DNA from: Bacteroidota bacterium
GTDB lineage: Bacteria; Bacteroidota; Bacteroidia; Flavobacteriales; Weeksellaceae
Reading direction: 5' to 3'
Assembly: GCA_023386965.1 (NCBI GenBank)
Contig: JAEWIR010000025.1
Span: 1 to 64,000 of the forward strand
Length of the DNA: 64,000 nucleotides
In this document: positions 43,197 to 50,991 of the stretch, one piece after another
How the letters are laid out: every line of letters starts with the position of its first letter
How positions within the stretch are numbered: position 1 is the first letter of the stretch
Notes under the pieces: generated by a model
Told to the model about the DNA's origin: nothing
The model's input: only the letters and a program-made list of their open reading frames with translations
The model's database searches: none
Translations under genes and position numbers: made by a program

Positions 43197-44417
43197 ATGC
43201 TGGAAAATAAAGAACATTTGTACGAAAATGCAGTGCTGGTAGGCGTCATAACCCAACAGCAGGAAGAAGACAAGCTGATTGAATACATGGATGAACTGGA
43301 ATTTCTGGCTCATACCGCCGGTGCTACGGTTGTGAAGCGTTTTACCCAGAAACTTACCCAGCCTGACTCCAAAACATTCATAGGCAGCGGGAAGGCTCAG
43401 GAAGTCCGCGACTATGTAAAGGAGCATGGGATTGGTACCGTAATCTTTGATGATGAACTTTCTCCCTCGCAACTTAAAAACCTGGAAAGGGAAATCGAAG
43501 TAAAAATTCTGGACCGCACCAACTTGATCCTGGACATTTTTGCGCAGCGCGCGCAGACCTCCTATGCCCGGACACAGGTGGAACTCGCGCAATATCAATA
43601 CCTTTTGCCGCGTCTTACGCGTATGTGGACCCACCTGGAAAGGCAGAAAGGGGGAATTGGGATGCGCGGACCCGGGGAAACGGAAATTGAGACGGACAGA
43701 AGGATCATCAGAGACCGGATCTCGCTGCTTAAAGAAAAATTAAAGACCATAGACAGACAGATGTCCACCCAGCGTAATAACCGCGGCAAAGTGGTGAGGG
43801 CAGCCTTGGTGGGTTACACCAATGTGGGGAAATCCACACTGATGAATGCCCTTTCGAAATCAGATGTTTTTGCAGAAAACAAGCTTTTTGCCACCCTGGA
43901 TACTACCGTACGGAAAGTGGTTATAGGAAACCTGCCTTTCCTGCTTACAGATACGGTTGGATTCATCCGCAAATTACCCACACAGTTGGTTGAGAGTTTC
44001 AAATCAACACTGGACGAGGTCCGGGAAGCCGACCTGCTCATTCATGTAGTCGATATTTCACATGAGAGTTTTGAGGATCATATCGCCTCAGTAAACCAGA
44101 TCCTTATGGAAATCAATGCTCATCAGAAACCGATGATCATGGTTTTCAATAAGATTGATGACTTCAGCTATGAAAAAAAGGAGGAGGATGACCTGACACC
44201 TGAATCCAGAAAAAACATCTCCCTTGCGGAATGGGAAAAGACCTGGATGTCCAAATCAAAATATCCGACAGTGTTTATATCCGCACTTACCAAAGAGAAT
44301 TTTGAGGAAATGAAAAAGATGATTTATGACGAAGTGCTGAAAATTCATATCTCGCGTTTCCCGTATAATGATTTCCTTTTCGAATATTTTGAAGATGAAA
44401 CCGATCCTAATAACTAA
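43197..44417 (+). CDS. hflX: ribosome-splitting GTPase HflX
   Basis: 406 residues. N-terminal HflX domain with the glycine-rich GIGMRGPGETEIETDRR linker, then the G domain: GYTNVGKST (206-214), DTVGFIRKLP, NKID. HflX binds ribosomes and splits stalled or damaged 70S particles under stress such as heat or antibiotics. AlkD-like and membrane genes follow within 16 nt, so it starts an operon. Confidence 0.95.
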   Translation: MLENKEHLYENAVLVGVITQQQEEDKLIEYMDELEFLAHTAGATVVKRFTQKLTQPDSKTFIGSGKAQEVRDYVKEHGIGTVIFDDELSPSQLKNLEREIEVKILDRTNLILDIFAQRAQTSYARTQVELAQYQYLLPRLTRMWTHLERQKGGIGMRGPGETEIETDRRIIRDRISLLKEKLKTIDRQMSTQRNNRGKVVRAALVGYTNVGKSTLMNALSKSDVFAENKLFATLDTTVRKVVIGNLPFLLTDTVGFIRKLPTQLVESFKSTLDEVREADLLIHVVDISHESFEDHIASVNQILMEINAHQKPMIMVFNKIDDFSYEKKEEDDLTPESRKNISLAEWEKTWMSKSKYPTVFISALTKENFEEMKKMIYDEVLKIHISRFPYNDFLFEYFEDETDPNN

Positions 44418-44432
44418 GTATCCGTTATTCTT

Positions 44433-45149
44433 GTGAGTGCTGCAGATGAAATAAAAATGGCGCTGGCAGACCTTGCCCTTCCTGAAAAGGCAGCATTCTT
44501 CCCGCGCTTCTTTAAAGCCGGAAAAGGAGAATATGCTGAGGGCGATCAGTTTATAGGCGTAACCGTGCCGGACCAGCGAAAAGTTGCAAAAGAATTCCGG
44601 GATAAGATATCCGTAGAGGAACTGTCTGAAGTTTTAAGTTCGGAAATCCACGAACACCGTCACTGCGCCCTGTTGATTTTGGTCGCAAAATTTGAAAAGT
44701 CAAAAGACAGTAGTGAAAAAGAGGCGATGGTCAGCTTTTATCTTCAGCACAGGAAACATATCAACAACTGGGATCTGGTAGACAATTCATGCTATAAAAT
44801 CCTGGGCCGGCACTGCTTTGATAAAGAAGATCAAAGTATTCTTGAAGACCTTGCCACGGAAGAGGACCTATGGAGCAAGCGCATGGCCGTAGTTTCAACC
44901 ATGCACTACGTTAAACGGGGTGAATTTGACCTTATGAAGAAGTTAGTTCTGAAAAACCTTAAATATCCGCACGATTTAATGCATAAGGCAAACGGTTGGC
45001 TGCTGCGGGAAATGGGTGGTAAGAATGAAGGTGAATTGCTGGACTTCCTGAAGAAGCATTATAGAAAAATGCCCCGGACTACGCTGCGATATGCGATCGA
45101 GAAGTTGGATGAGAGCATCAGGCAGGATTTTCTTAAAGGACGGATATGA
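44433..45149 (+). CDS. DNA alkylation repair protein (AlkD-like HEAT-repeat glycosylase)
   Basis: 238 residues, GTG start. HEAT-like helical repeats and the conserved patterns GVTVPDQRKVAKEF, HRHCALLILVAKF, INNWDLVDNSCYKILG (Asp of AlkD position), WSKRMAVVSTM and MPRTTLRYAIEKL. AlkD excises N3- and N7-alkyl purines without base flipping. 16 nt after hflX and overlapping the next gene by ATGA. Confidence 0.88.
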   Translation: MSAADEIKMALADLALPEKAAFFPRFFKAGKGEYAEGDQFIGVTVPDQRKVAKEFRDKISVEELSEVLSSEIHEHRHCALLILVAKFEKSKDSSEKEAMVSFYLQHRKHINNWDLVDNSCYKILGRHCFDKEDQSILEDLATEEDLWSKRMAVVSTMHYVKRGEFDLMKKLVLKNLKYPHDLMHKANGWLLREMGGKNEGELLDFLKKHYRKMPRTTLRYAIEKLDESIRQDFLKGRI

Positions 45150-45496
45150 TGGAAGACCTGTATTGGCTGCGAAGTTCGGTTCACTATTTCCTGCATTTCG
45201 TATTCCCATTTTTTCTGGCCATCACCTTTTTTAAGCCCTTTTGGCGCAAGGCCTACTTAATAATGATTGCCACCATGCTGGTAGACCTGGATCATCTGCT
45301 GGCTAATCCCGTTTTTGATCCTGACCGGAGCAGTGTGGGTTTTCATATTTTACATTCCTACCCTATGGTCGCGGTTTATTGTTTGGGTGCTGTTTTCCTT
45401 AAAGGAATTTACCGTGTTATTGCTGTCGGTCTCCTGTTTCATATGTTTACGGACTTTCAGGATTATCATCTTTGGAAGTTAATACAGGATTTTTGA
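45146..45496 (+). CDS. DUF6122 family membrane protein
   Basis: 116 residues. Membrane helices at about 12-30, 35-50, 75-90 and 93-110; motif HYFLHFVFPFFLAITFF, MLVDLDHLLANPVFDPDRSSVGFHILHS and FHMFTDFQDY. It fits the small Bacteroidetes family DUF6122 (metal-dependent-hydrolase-like His/Asp pattern LDH...H), recalled from memory. Function unknown. Start overlaps the alkD-like stop. Confidence 0.65.
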   Translation: MMEDLYWLRSSVHYFLHFVFPFFLAITFFKPFWRKAYLIMIATMLVDLDHLLANPVFDPDRSSVGFHILHSYPMVAVYCLGAVFLKGIYRVIAVGLLFHMFTDFQDYHLWKLIQDF

Positions 45497-45562
45497 TTTG
45501 TTTTATCTAAAATATTTTGAAATAAAATAGATTTTTTGTATAATTGTGAAAATCGTGACTTT

Positions 45563-46639
45563 ATGAAATTCAGAAATTTACTTCACTGGACTGTTCTTTT
45601 TCCAATTATTTCCGCGCTGTTCTATCTGAGCGGCATATTAAATACATCAATTTTTACGAATGTGATTGGCGCGTTCCTGCTGTTCGGAACCGTTCTGGCA
45701 GCTGTCCATCATGCTGAAGTTGTGGCTCACCGCGTGGGCGAACCTTACGGCACCATTATACTGGCAATCTGTATTACGATTCTGGAAGTTGGCCTTATCG
45801 TCTCATTTATGCTCTCGGGCAGCGAGGGAGCCATGACCTATGCCCGGGATACGGTATTTGCAGCCGTTATGCTAATTCTGAACGGTATTCTGGGCGTTTG
45901 TATCGTAGCCGGAAGTATGAAATATAAGGAGCAGTTCTTTATGCGCAGCTCTGCAACTACCTACCTCGTAAGTCTTGTTGCTATACTTGTTCTTACGCTC
46001 ATATTGCCCAATTATACCTCCAGCGTACGCGGGCCGTTTTATACAGAAACGCAGCTCGTCTTTATATCATTGGCCTGTCTGGTAATTTACGGCTCCTTTC
46101 TGATGTTCCAGACGGTCCGTCACAGGAATTACTTTGTTGTAGCAGAGGCTGATAAAACAGTGCATGAGGCCGACCCGCCATCTAACTTCAAGACCATTTC
46201 CAGCTTGCTCCTGTTAATTATCTGTTTGGCTGTAGTGATATTCATGGCAAAAGGACTTTCACCCGTTATCGAGAATTTTGTAAAGACGGTGGGTGCGCCG
46301 CGGGCACTCGTAGGTGTCATTATTGCGTCGGTGGTACTGCTTCCGGAGGGACTGGCTGCCATCCGCGCGGCACGGAACAATCAAATACAGACTTCAATCA
46401 ATTTGGGCCTGGGTTCCGCGCTTGCCAGTGTTGGGCTCACCATTCCCGCCATCTCGGTGGTTTGCATCATTTATGATATCCCATTTGTGCTTGGCCTGGA
46501 TATGAAATCAATTATCCTGCTGGCGCTGTCTGTGTTTACGGTGATGCTGTCGCTGAGCCGCGGAAAAACAAATCACCTTTACGGCGCTGTGCTGCTGGTG
46601 AACCTTGCAGCCTACATCTTTTACGTAATAGTTCCTTAA
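45563..46639 (+). CDS. calcium/proton antiporter, CaCA family (ChaA-like)
   Basis: 358 residues from the ATG at 45563 (a TTG nine codons earlier is unlikely). About ten to eleven membrane helices with two alpha repeats: AVHHAEVVAHRVGEPYGTIILAICITILEVGLI and ASVVLLPEGLAAIRAARNNQIQTSINLGLGSALASVGLT. Exchanges Ca2+ (or Na+/K+) for protons at the inner membrane. Monocistronic; convergent with the globin gene over a shared terminator. Confidence 0.88.
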   Translation: MKFRNLLHWTVLFPIISALFYLSGILNTSIFTNVIGAFLLFGTVLAAVHHAEVVAHRVGEPYGTIILAICITILEVGLIVSFMLSGSEGAMTYARDTVFAAVMLILNGILGVCIVAGSMKYKEQFFMRSSATTYLVSLVAILVLTLILPNYTSSVRGPFYTETQLVFISLACLVIYGSFLMFQTVRHRNYFVVAEADKTVHEADPPSNFKTISSLLLLIICLAVVIFMAKGLSPVIENFVKTVGAPRALVGVIIASVVLLPEGLAAIRAARNNQIQTSINLGLGSALASVGLTIPAISVVCIIYDIPFVLGLDMKSIILLALSVFTVMLSLSRGKTNHLYGAVLLVNLAAYIFYVIVP

Positions 46640-46662
46640 ACTAAAAACTATATCAGTACAAA

Positions 46663-46700
46663 ATATAAAGAGGTGAGTTTAAGGACCCACCTCTTTATAT
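46663..46700. terminator. bidirectional terminator between ChaA-like and globin genes
   Basis: Perfect 13-bp inverted repeat ATATAAAGAGGTG (46663-46675) / CACCTCTTTATAT (46688-46700), loop of 12 nt. Confidence 0.8.
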
Positions 46701-46725
46701 ATACCGTCTCCGGCTGGCTGAAAAG

Positions 46726-47106
46726 TTATAGCTTCCGGGCCATTTCCATTTTATGTCCCATAAGATTCGCAATGTTTGTGGCTTTATAAATGGCCAGGTC
46801 CGCCATTTCGCCGCTGAAGTTTTCCTCCACGGTTTCCGTCCACAGTTTTATCCAGTGTGCAAAGTGTCTTTTTTCCATAGCCACTTTTTCATTTATAGGG
46901 AAATGCATGGCCATTGGATTGCCTTTGTAGGAAATCTGGCCAAACAAAAGCGTTTCCCAGAAGGCGTACATCTTAGGTAAGTGGTGGCTCCAGTCTACCT
47001 TTGCCACATCACTGAAAAAGAACCCAATCGTTTCATCACGGCCAACCTTATCATAAAATGTATTTACAAGGAATTCAATATCTTCCCTGCTTTCTAACTT
47101 TTTCAT
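46726..47106 (-). CDS. group III truncated haemoglobin
   Basis: 126 residues. The 2-over-2 globin fold of group III: FFFSDVAKVDWSHHLPKMYAFWETLLFG, PMAMHFPINEKVAMEKRHFAHWIKLWTETV, in which the His of KRHFAHW is the likely proximal ligand. Group III globins bind O2, CO or NO and are thought to help respiration or NO defence. Monocistronic. Confidence 0.85.
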   Translation of the reverse strand: MKKLESREDIEFLVNTFYDKVGRDETIGFFFSDVAKVDWSHHLPKMYAFWETLLFGQISYKGNPMAMHFPINEKVAMEKRHFAHWIKLWTETVEENFSGEMADLAIYKATNIANLMGHKMEMARKL

Positions 47107-47166
47107 GCGGTAAAATTACGGCTTTTAAAACAGTCGGAATATGACTGCAGTCACTACTTGTTTTTT

Positions 47167-47280
47167 GGGCGGACATTTCGCGCTATTCGCTATAACTCCT
47201 CAGTCGGCGGCGCCGCTTCGCTGCGCCGCCTCCCTGCGGGGTAGCCGCTCCTATCGCGGCCGCAGGTTGCGCTGGAGATA
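47167..47280 (-). repeat. double-hairpin intergenic element, copy A
   Basis: GC-rich element read best on the minus strand. Hairpin 1 is CCTGCGG...CCGCAGG (47233-47239, 47260-47266) with a GCGGCCGC core. Hairpin 2 is GGCGGCGC (47206-47213) / GCGCCGCC (47223-47230), whose minus-strand loop contains AGCGAAG. Then come GGAGT (47195-47199 as ACTCC) and GCCCAAA near 47164-47170. Copy B at 61.7 kb shows the same order with other stems. It lies between the globin and YkgJ-like genes. Confidence 0.6.
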
Positions 47281-47302
47281 CACTTCTGAAATAAATATGG
47301 CG

Positions 47303-47310
47303 TATTTTTG
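47303..47310 (+). promoter_or_regulatory. candidate -7 box before the YkgJ-like gene
   Basis: TATTTTTG ending only 4 nt before the ATG at 47315, so a leader would be minimal; treat as weak. No -33 box. Confidence 0.25.
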
Positions 47311-47314
47311 CCGC

Positions 47315-47806
47315 ATGGATCTTGAATTCTACAAAAATCAGGCGTCTTTGAAACAGAAAGACCACCGCAAAACGCTGGAGGCTCTGAAAAAGAAACCACC
47401 CAAAAACCTGGATTATCTGGTGCAGGAAGTGCACGATGAGGTTTTCCGGCGGGTAGACTGTCTGCAGTGCGCCAACTGCTGCAAAACCACCGGCCCTCTT
47501 TTCACCGATAAGGATACCGAACTTATAGCAAAACATTTACGGATGAAAACCGCAGATTTTGAGTCCAAATACCTGAGAACAGATGAGGATGGCGACAAGG
47601 TCCTGCAAGACCTGCCCTGCTGGTTTCTAAACGCCGACAATACCTGCTCCATCTATGAAGTACGTCCTAAAGCCTGCCGGGAATTTCCGCATACGGACCG
47701 CAAAAAGATTTATCAGATCAATCATCTCACGATCCGGAACACGCTGATCTGTCCTGCCGCCTATGAATTTGTAGAAAAGATACGGCTTCGCGCAGGACTG
47801 AAGTAA
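47315..47806 (+). CDS. YkgJ-family cysteine-cluster protein
   Basis: 163 residues from the ATG at 47315. The frame is open for 58 more codons, but that part is the hairpin element and gives an Arg/Ala-rich nonsense peptide. The Cys cluster CLQCANCCK (CxxCxxCC) and LPCWFLNADNTCSIYEVRPKACREFP, with a last Cys in LICPAAYEF, match the YkgJ zinc/iron-chelating family. Probably binds Zn or an Fe-S cluster; the reaction is unknown. Confidence 0.85.
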   Translation: MDLEFYKNQASLKQKDHRKTLEALKKKPPKNLDYLVQEVHDEVFRRVDCLQCANCCKTTGPLFTDKDTELIAKHLRMKTADFESKYLRTDEDGDKVLQDLPCWFLNADNTCSIYEVRPKACREFPHTDRKKIYQINHLTIRNTLICPAAYEFVEKIRLRAGLK

Positions 47807-47840
47807 TCCCGAAAACCCCATTATCAGCCCATATCATCAT

Positions 47841-47870
47841 AAAAAAAGAGCAGATATAAATCTGCCCTTT
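47841..47870 (-). terminator. terminator after the TPR gene
   Basis: Minus strand GCAGAT-TTAT-ATCTGC stem (47850-47865) with flanking A and T runs; T7 follows (47841-47847). Confidence 0.75.
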
Positions 47871-47883
47871 CATTAGTTCTCAT

Positions 47884-49254
47884 CTATTTCTTTCTGGCTT
47901 TCACCTTTTTTACCTCATCCTTCATAAACGGGTATTTCTGGAGCATATCTTCCGCTATGGATTCATCCAGTTCAAGCGCTTTCTCCAGGTCTGCGCGACC
48001 GGACTTCTCGTCGTTCAGATGAAACCGGCAGTTGCTTCGCTGATAGTAAAGCTCCGCCCTTTTATGTTTCAAGACAGCCATGTCCAAAAGTGTAATGGCT
48101 TCCTCATATTCACCCAGCAGCATTAAAACCTCAGAATATGCATACCAGTTATAAAACCTTTCGGGTTCCTGGGTCACCAGTTTCTTAAGGCAGTAAAGAC
48201 TCTCCTCAAACTTTCCCGATTCAATGTAAAGGAAGGCCATCCTTTTCTGATAGTCCAGATTATTCTCATTCAGTGCGGTAGCTTCCTTTGCAAAATGCAG
48301 TGCTTCCTTCATTCCGCCCATCTCCTCGTAAATATAGCTTTGCTCCATCATGGACTGATAGAACTGAGGATCTTCCACCATGGATTTCTGAAAGGCAGCA
48401 AGTGCCTGTACAGGCTGTTTAAGCTCACGGTAGCAGAGGCCAATCTTATAATAGGTGAAGGCTTTCGTAAACTCAACTTCAAGCATTTCATGATATACTT
48501 TGATGGCCTCGTCATACTTCCCTAAGGCTTCAAGACAGGCAGCTTTGTTTCCGTAAACATTTACCGAACCCGAATTGATCGCAAGCAGGTAATCGAAGGC
48601 TTTTATCGCCTCCTCATAATTCTTCCGGTTAAAGAAAAACTGGCCATATTCATACCAGGCAGTCTCTGAGAAGGGAAAACGGTCCAGGTAGGAATTCATA
48701 AATTCCACAGCCTCATCATATTTCTTCAGTTCGTTCAGGCAAACCAGACAGTTTTCAAAAGAATACTCGTCATTAGGATCAAAAGTAAGGGCAAGTTTAT
48801 AATGCTTCAGTGCGCTGAACGGATCCTGCAGATTCACATGCTCATCGGCAATGAAATTATGGAGGAAATTCTGCTCCTCTTCCAGTTTCAAGGCCTTTTC
48901 ACAGTATTCAATAGCTCTACGGGGATTCCCCAGGTTAGAGTAATACTTGGCACAGCATACCAGGAAATCCGTACTTTCCATACAGGATTCCGAAAGCTCG
49001 GCAATTAAACGGCGGGCGCTACTGTAATCTTCAAGTTCCAGAAGAACCTCCAGCTGCTTGGTCTTGATCTCAATGGAATTAGGGTGCAGTTTCAGTCCGA
49101 AATTTACTGCCTGCTCTGCGTAGGAGATGTCCCCAAGTTCCAGATAGTATATAATGATATCCTCCAGCTCCTCACTGTCGAAGTAATACTCCTCATTATT
49201 CTCTATCATATCTTCGAACTTTTTTGCAAGTTCGTTTTCAAAAAATTCTTCCAC
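47884..49254 (-). CDS. tetratricopeptide-repeat protein
   Basis: 456 residues, GTG start. Nearly the whole length is helix pairs with the TPR pattern (e.g. SAYYSNLGNPRRAIEYCEKALKL, YGNKAACLEALGKYDEAI, YEEAIKAFDYLLAI), about eleven repeats; the end is Lys-rich. There is no signal peptide, so it is a cytoplasmic scaffold; partner unknown. The glmM gene lies 84 nt upstream on the same strand. Confidence 0.85.
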   Translation of the reverse strand: MEEFFENELAKKFEDMIENNEEYYFDSEELEDIIIYYLELGDISYAEQAVNFGLKLHPNSIEIKTKQLEVLLELEDYSSARRLIAELSESCMESTDFLVCCAKYYSNLGNPRRAIEYCEKALKLEEEQNFLHNFIADEHVNLQDPFSALKHYKLALTFDPNDEYSFENCLVCLNELKKYDEAVEFMNSYLDRFPFSETAWYEYGQFFFNRKNYEEAIKAFDYLLAINSGSVNVYGNKAACLEALGKYDEAIKVYHEMLEVEFTKAFTYYKIGLCYRELKQPVQALAAFQKSMVEDPQFYQSMMEQSYIYEEMGGMKEALHFAKEATALNENNLDYQKRMAFLYIESGKFEESLYCLKKLVTQEPERFYNWYAYSEVLMLLGEYEEAITLLDMAVLKHKRAELYYQRSNCRFHLNDEKSGRADLEKALELDESIAEDMLQKYPFMKDEVKKVKARKK

Positions 49255-49338
49255 TTATTTTATGTGCAGTCCAACCAATGTATGAAACCGGGTTCCAAAC
49301 TTTGACTGAACATTTAATTATACTTATTTCTGCTGACC

Positions 49339-50721
49339 TTATATCAGCGTTTTAATCTTTGCTATCATCTCATCTCCTAAACGGTCGGCTTCTTCCTGGG
49401 ATTTCGCCTCCGTATAGATGCGGATAATAGGTTCTGTATTGGACTTCCTGAGGTGCACCCAATTTTCTTTAAAATCAATTTTAACACCATCCACCACGGA
49501 AACCTCTTCATTTTGATACTCTTTTTCCATTTTTGTTAAAAGGGCGTCCACATCGATGTCGGGTGTAAGCTCAATTTTCTTCTTACCCATGAAGTAGGCA
49601 GGATAGCCGGCACGCAGTTCTGATACCGTCTTACCCACTTTCGCAAGATGCGTAAGGAACAGCGCTGCACCTACTAACGAATCTCTGCCGTAATGCAGGT
49701 CGGGGTAGATGATTCCGCCATTACCTTCACCACCGATTACCGCGTTTTTCTCCTTCATCAGGTTCACCACATTCACTTCGCCAACGGCACTCGCAAAATA
49801 CTGCGAATCGTGGGTATGTGCCACATCCCGCAGCGCACGGCTTGACGATAGGTTGGAGACCGCGACTCCCTGGGTATGCTTCAGCAGGTAATCGGCAACG
49901 GCCACCAGGGTGTATTCCTCACCAAACATTTCACCGTTTTCATCGATCAATGCCAGCCGGTCTACATCGGGATCTACTACAATTCCCAGATCTGCTTTTT
50001 CTTTTATGACCAGTTCGCAGATATCTGTCAGGTGCTCCTTCAAAGGCTCAGGATTATGCGGAAACTGTCCGTTAGGTTCACAGTACAGTTTTACGACCTC
50101 ACAGCCTAATTTTTCCAATAGCGGCGGAAGTGAGATGCCGCCAGTTGAGTTCACAGCATCCAGCACGACTTTATATTTCTTTGCCTGCACTGCCTGCGCA
50201 TCAACCATTGGCAACGCCAGAATCTTCTGTATATGGATGTCAAAAGCATCTTCGCGGACTTCGTAATTTCCAAGATGATCCACCTCAGCGAACTCAAAAT
50301 CCTCTTCCTCGGCGATCTTCAGTACTTCAGCCCCTTCACCTTCATTAATAAATTCGCCTTTAGCATTGAGCAATTTCAGAGCGTTCCATTGCTTGGGGTT
50401 GTGCGAGGCAGTAAGGATAATTCCGCCCTGCGCCTGCAGCTCAGGAACCATTACCTCCACCGTAGGGGTGGTAGACAGTCCCAGGTCCACTACATGTATA
50501 CCCAGTCCCTGAAGCGTAGCCGTAACCAGGGAATTTACCATGGCACCGGAAATACGCGCATCGCGGCCGATGACCAGCGTAAGGTCTTTCCTGCTATGAG
50601 AACGCTGCAGCAGCGTCCCGAAAGCAGCTGTAAATTTTACGACATCAACAGGCGTAAGATTGTCATTTACCTTACCTCCAATGGTACCTCTGATACCGGA
50701 AATGCTTTTAATCAAGGACAT
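49339..50721 (-). CDS. glmM: phosphoglucosamine mutase
   Basis: 460 residues. Alpha-D-phosphohexomutase with the phosphoserine loop TASHNP (Ser 106), metal loop DPDVDRLALID, sugar loop GGEGNGGI and phosphate loop RKSNTEPIIRIY. It converts glucosamine-6-P to glucosamine-1-P for peptidoglycan and LPS precursors. Bacteroidetes GlmM proteins look like this; a phosphomannomutase cannot be fully excluded from sequence alone. Confidence 0.85.
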   Translation of the reverse strand: MSLIKSISGIRGTIGGKVNDNLTPVDVVKFTAAFGTLLQRSHSRKDLTLVIGRDARISGAMVNSLVTATLQGLGIHVVDLGLSTTPTVEVMVPELQAQGGIILTASHNPKQWNALKLLNAKGEFINEGEGAEVLKIAEEEDFEFAEVDHLGNYEVREDAFDIHIQKILALPMVDAQAVQAKKYKVVLDAVNSTGGISLPPLLEKLGCEVVKLYCEPNGQFPHNPEPLKEHLTDICELVIKEKADLGIVVDPDVDRLALIDENGEMFGEEYTLVAVADYLLKHTQGVAVSNLSSSRALRDVAHTHDSQYFASAVGEVNVVNLMKEKNAVIGGEGNGGIIYPDLHYGRDSLVGAALFLTHLAKVGKTVSELRAGYPAYFMGKKKIELTPDIDVDALLTKMEKEYQNEEVSVVDGVKIDFKENWVHLRKSNTEPIIRIYTEAKSQEEADRLGDEMIAKIKTLI

Positions 50722-50834
50722 TAATCTGTGTTTTTAAGTTCTTTACAAAAATAGGAATTCCACAGGGAATAGAACGGCGCAGTTATCCACAGGCAGTAAT
50801 TGACCTTCAGAATCCAACTATATAACCGGGACTT

Positions 50835-50987
50835 TTAGCCGCATCCGCAGTCGGAGTCGCAGCTGTTATCCTTGCTGTCCTTACGGCGCATACCGAACTT
50901 CTTCCGGAAAACATTAACGATATAAATGCAGGCCGCAACCAGCAAAACCGCAATAATAATATACTGTATGAACAGATTGGTTTCCAT
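50835..50987 (-). CDS. FeoB-associated Cys-rich membrane protein
   Basis: 50 residues; too short for routine ORF calling. Translation begins METNLFIQYIIIAVLLVAAC and ends DSKDNSCDSDCGCG: one membrane helix (about 6-26), a basic stretch (FRKKFGMRRKD) and a C-terminal Cys cluster. This is the layout of the FeoB_associated family, found right after feoB in many Bacteroidetes. It starts 4 nt after the feoB stop. Probably assists Fe2+ transfer at the membrane. Confidence 0.8.
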   Translation of the reverse strand: METNLFIQYIIIAVLLVAACIYIVNVFRKKFGMRRKDSKDNSCDSDCGCG

Positions 50988-50991
50988 CACA

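Noticed and set aside
47141..47314. 58-codon N-terminal extension of the YkgJ-like protein
   Set aside because: It is translation of the GC-rich hairpin element (Arg/Ala/Leu rich), and the ATG at 47315 begins the recognisable family sequence.
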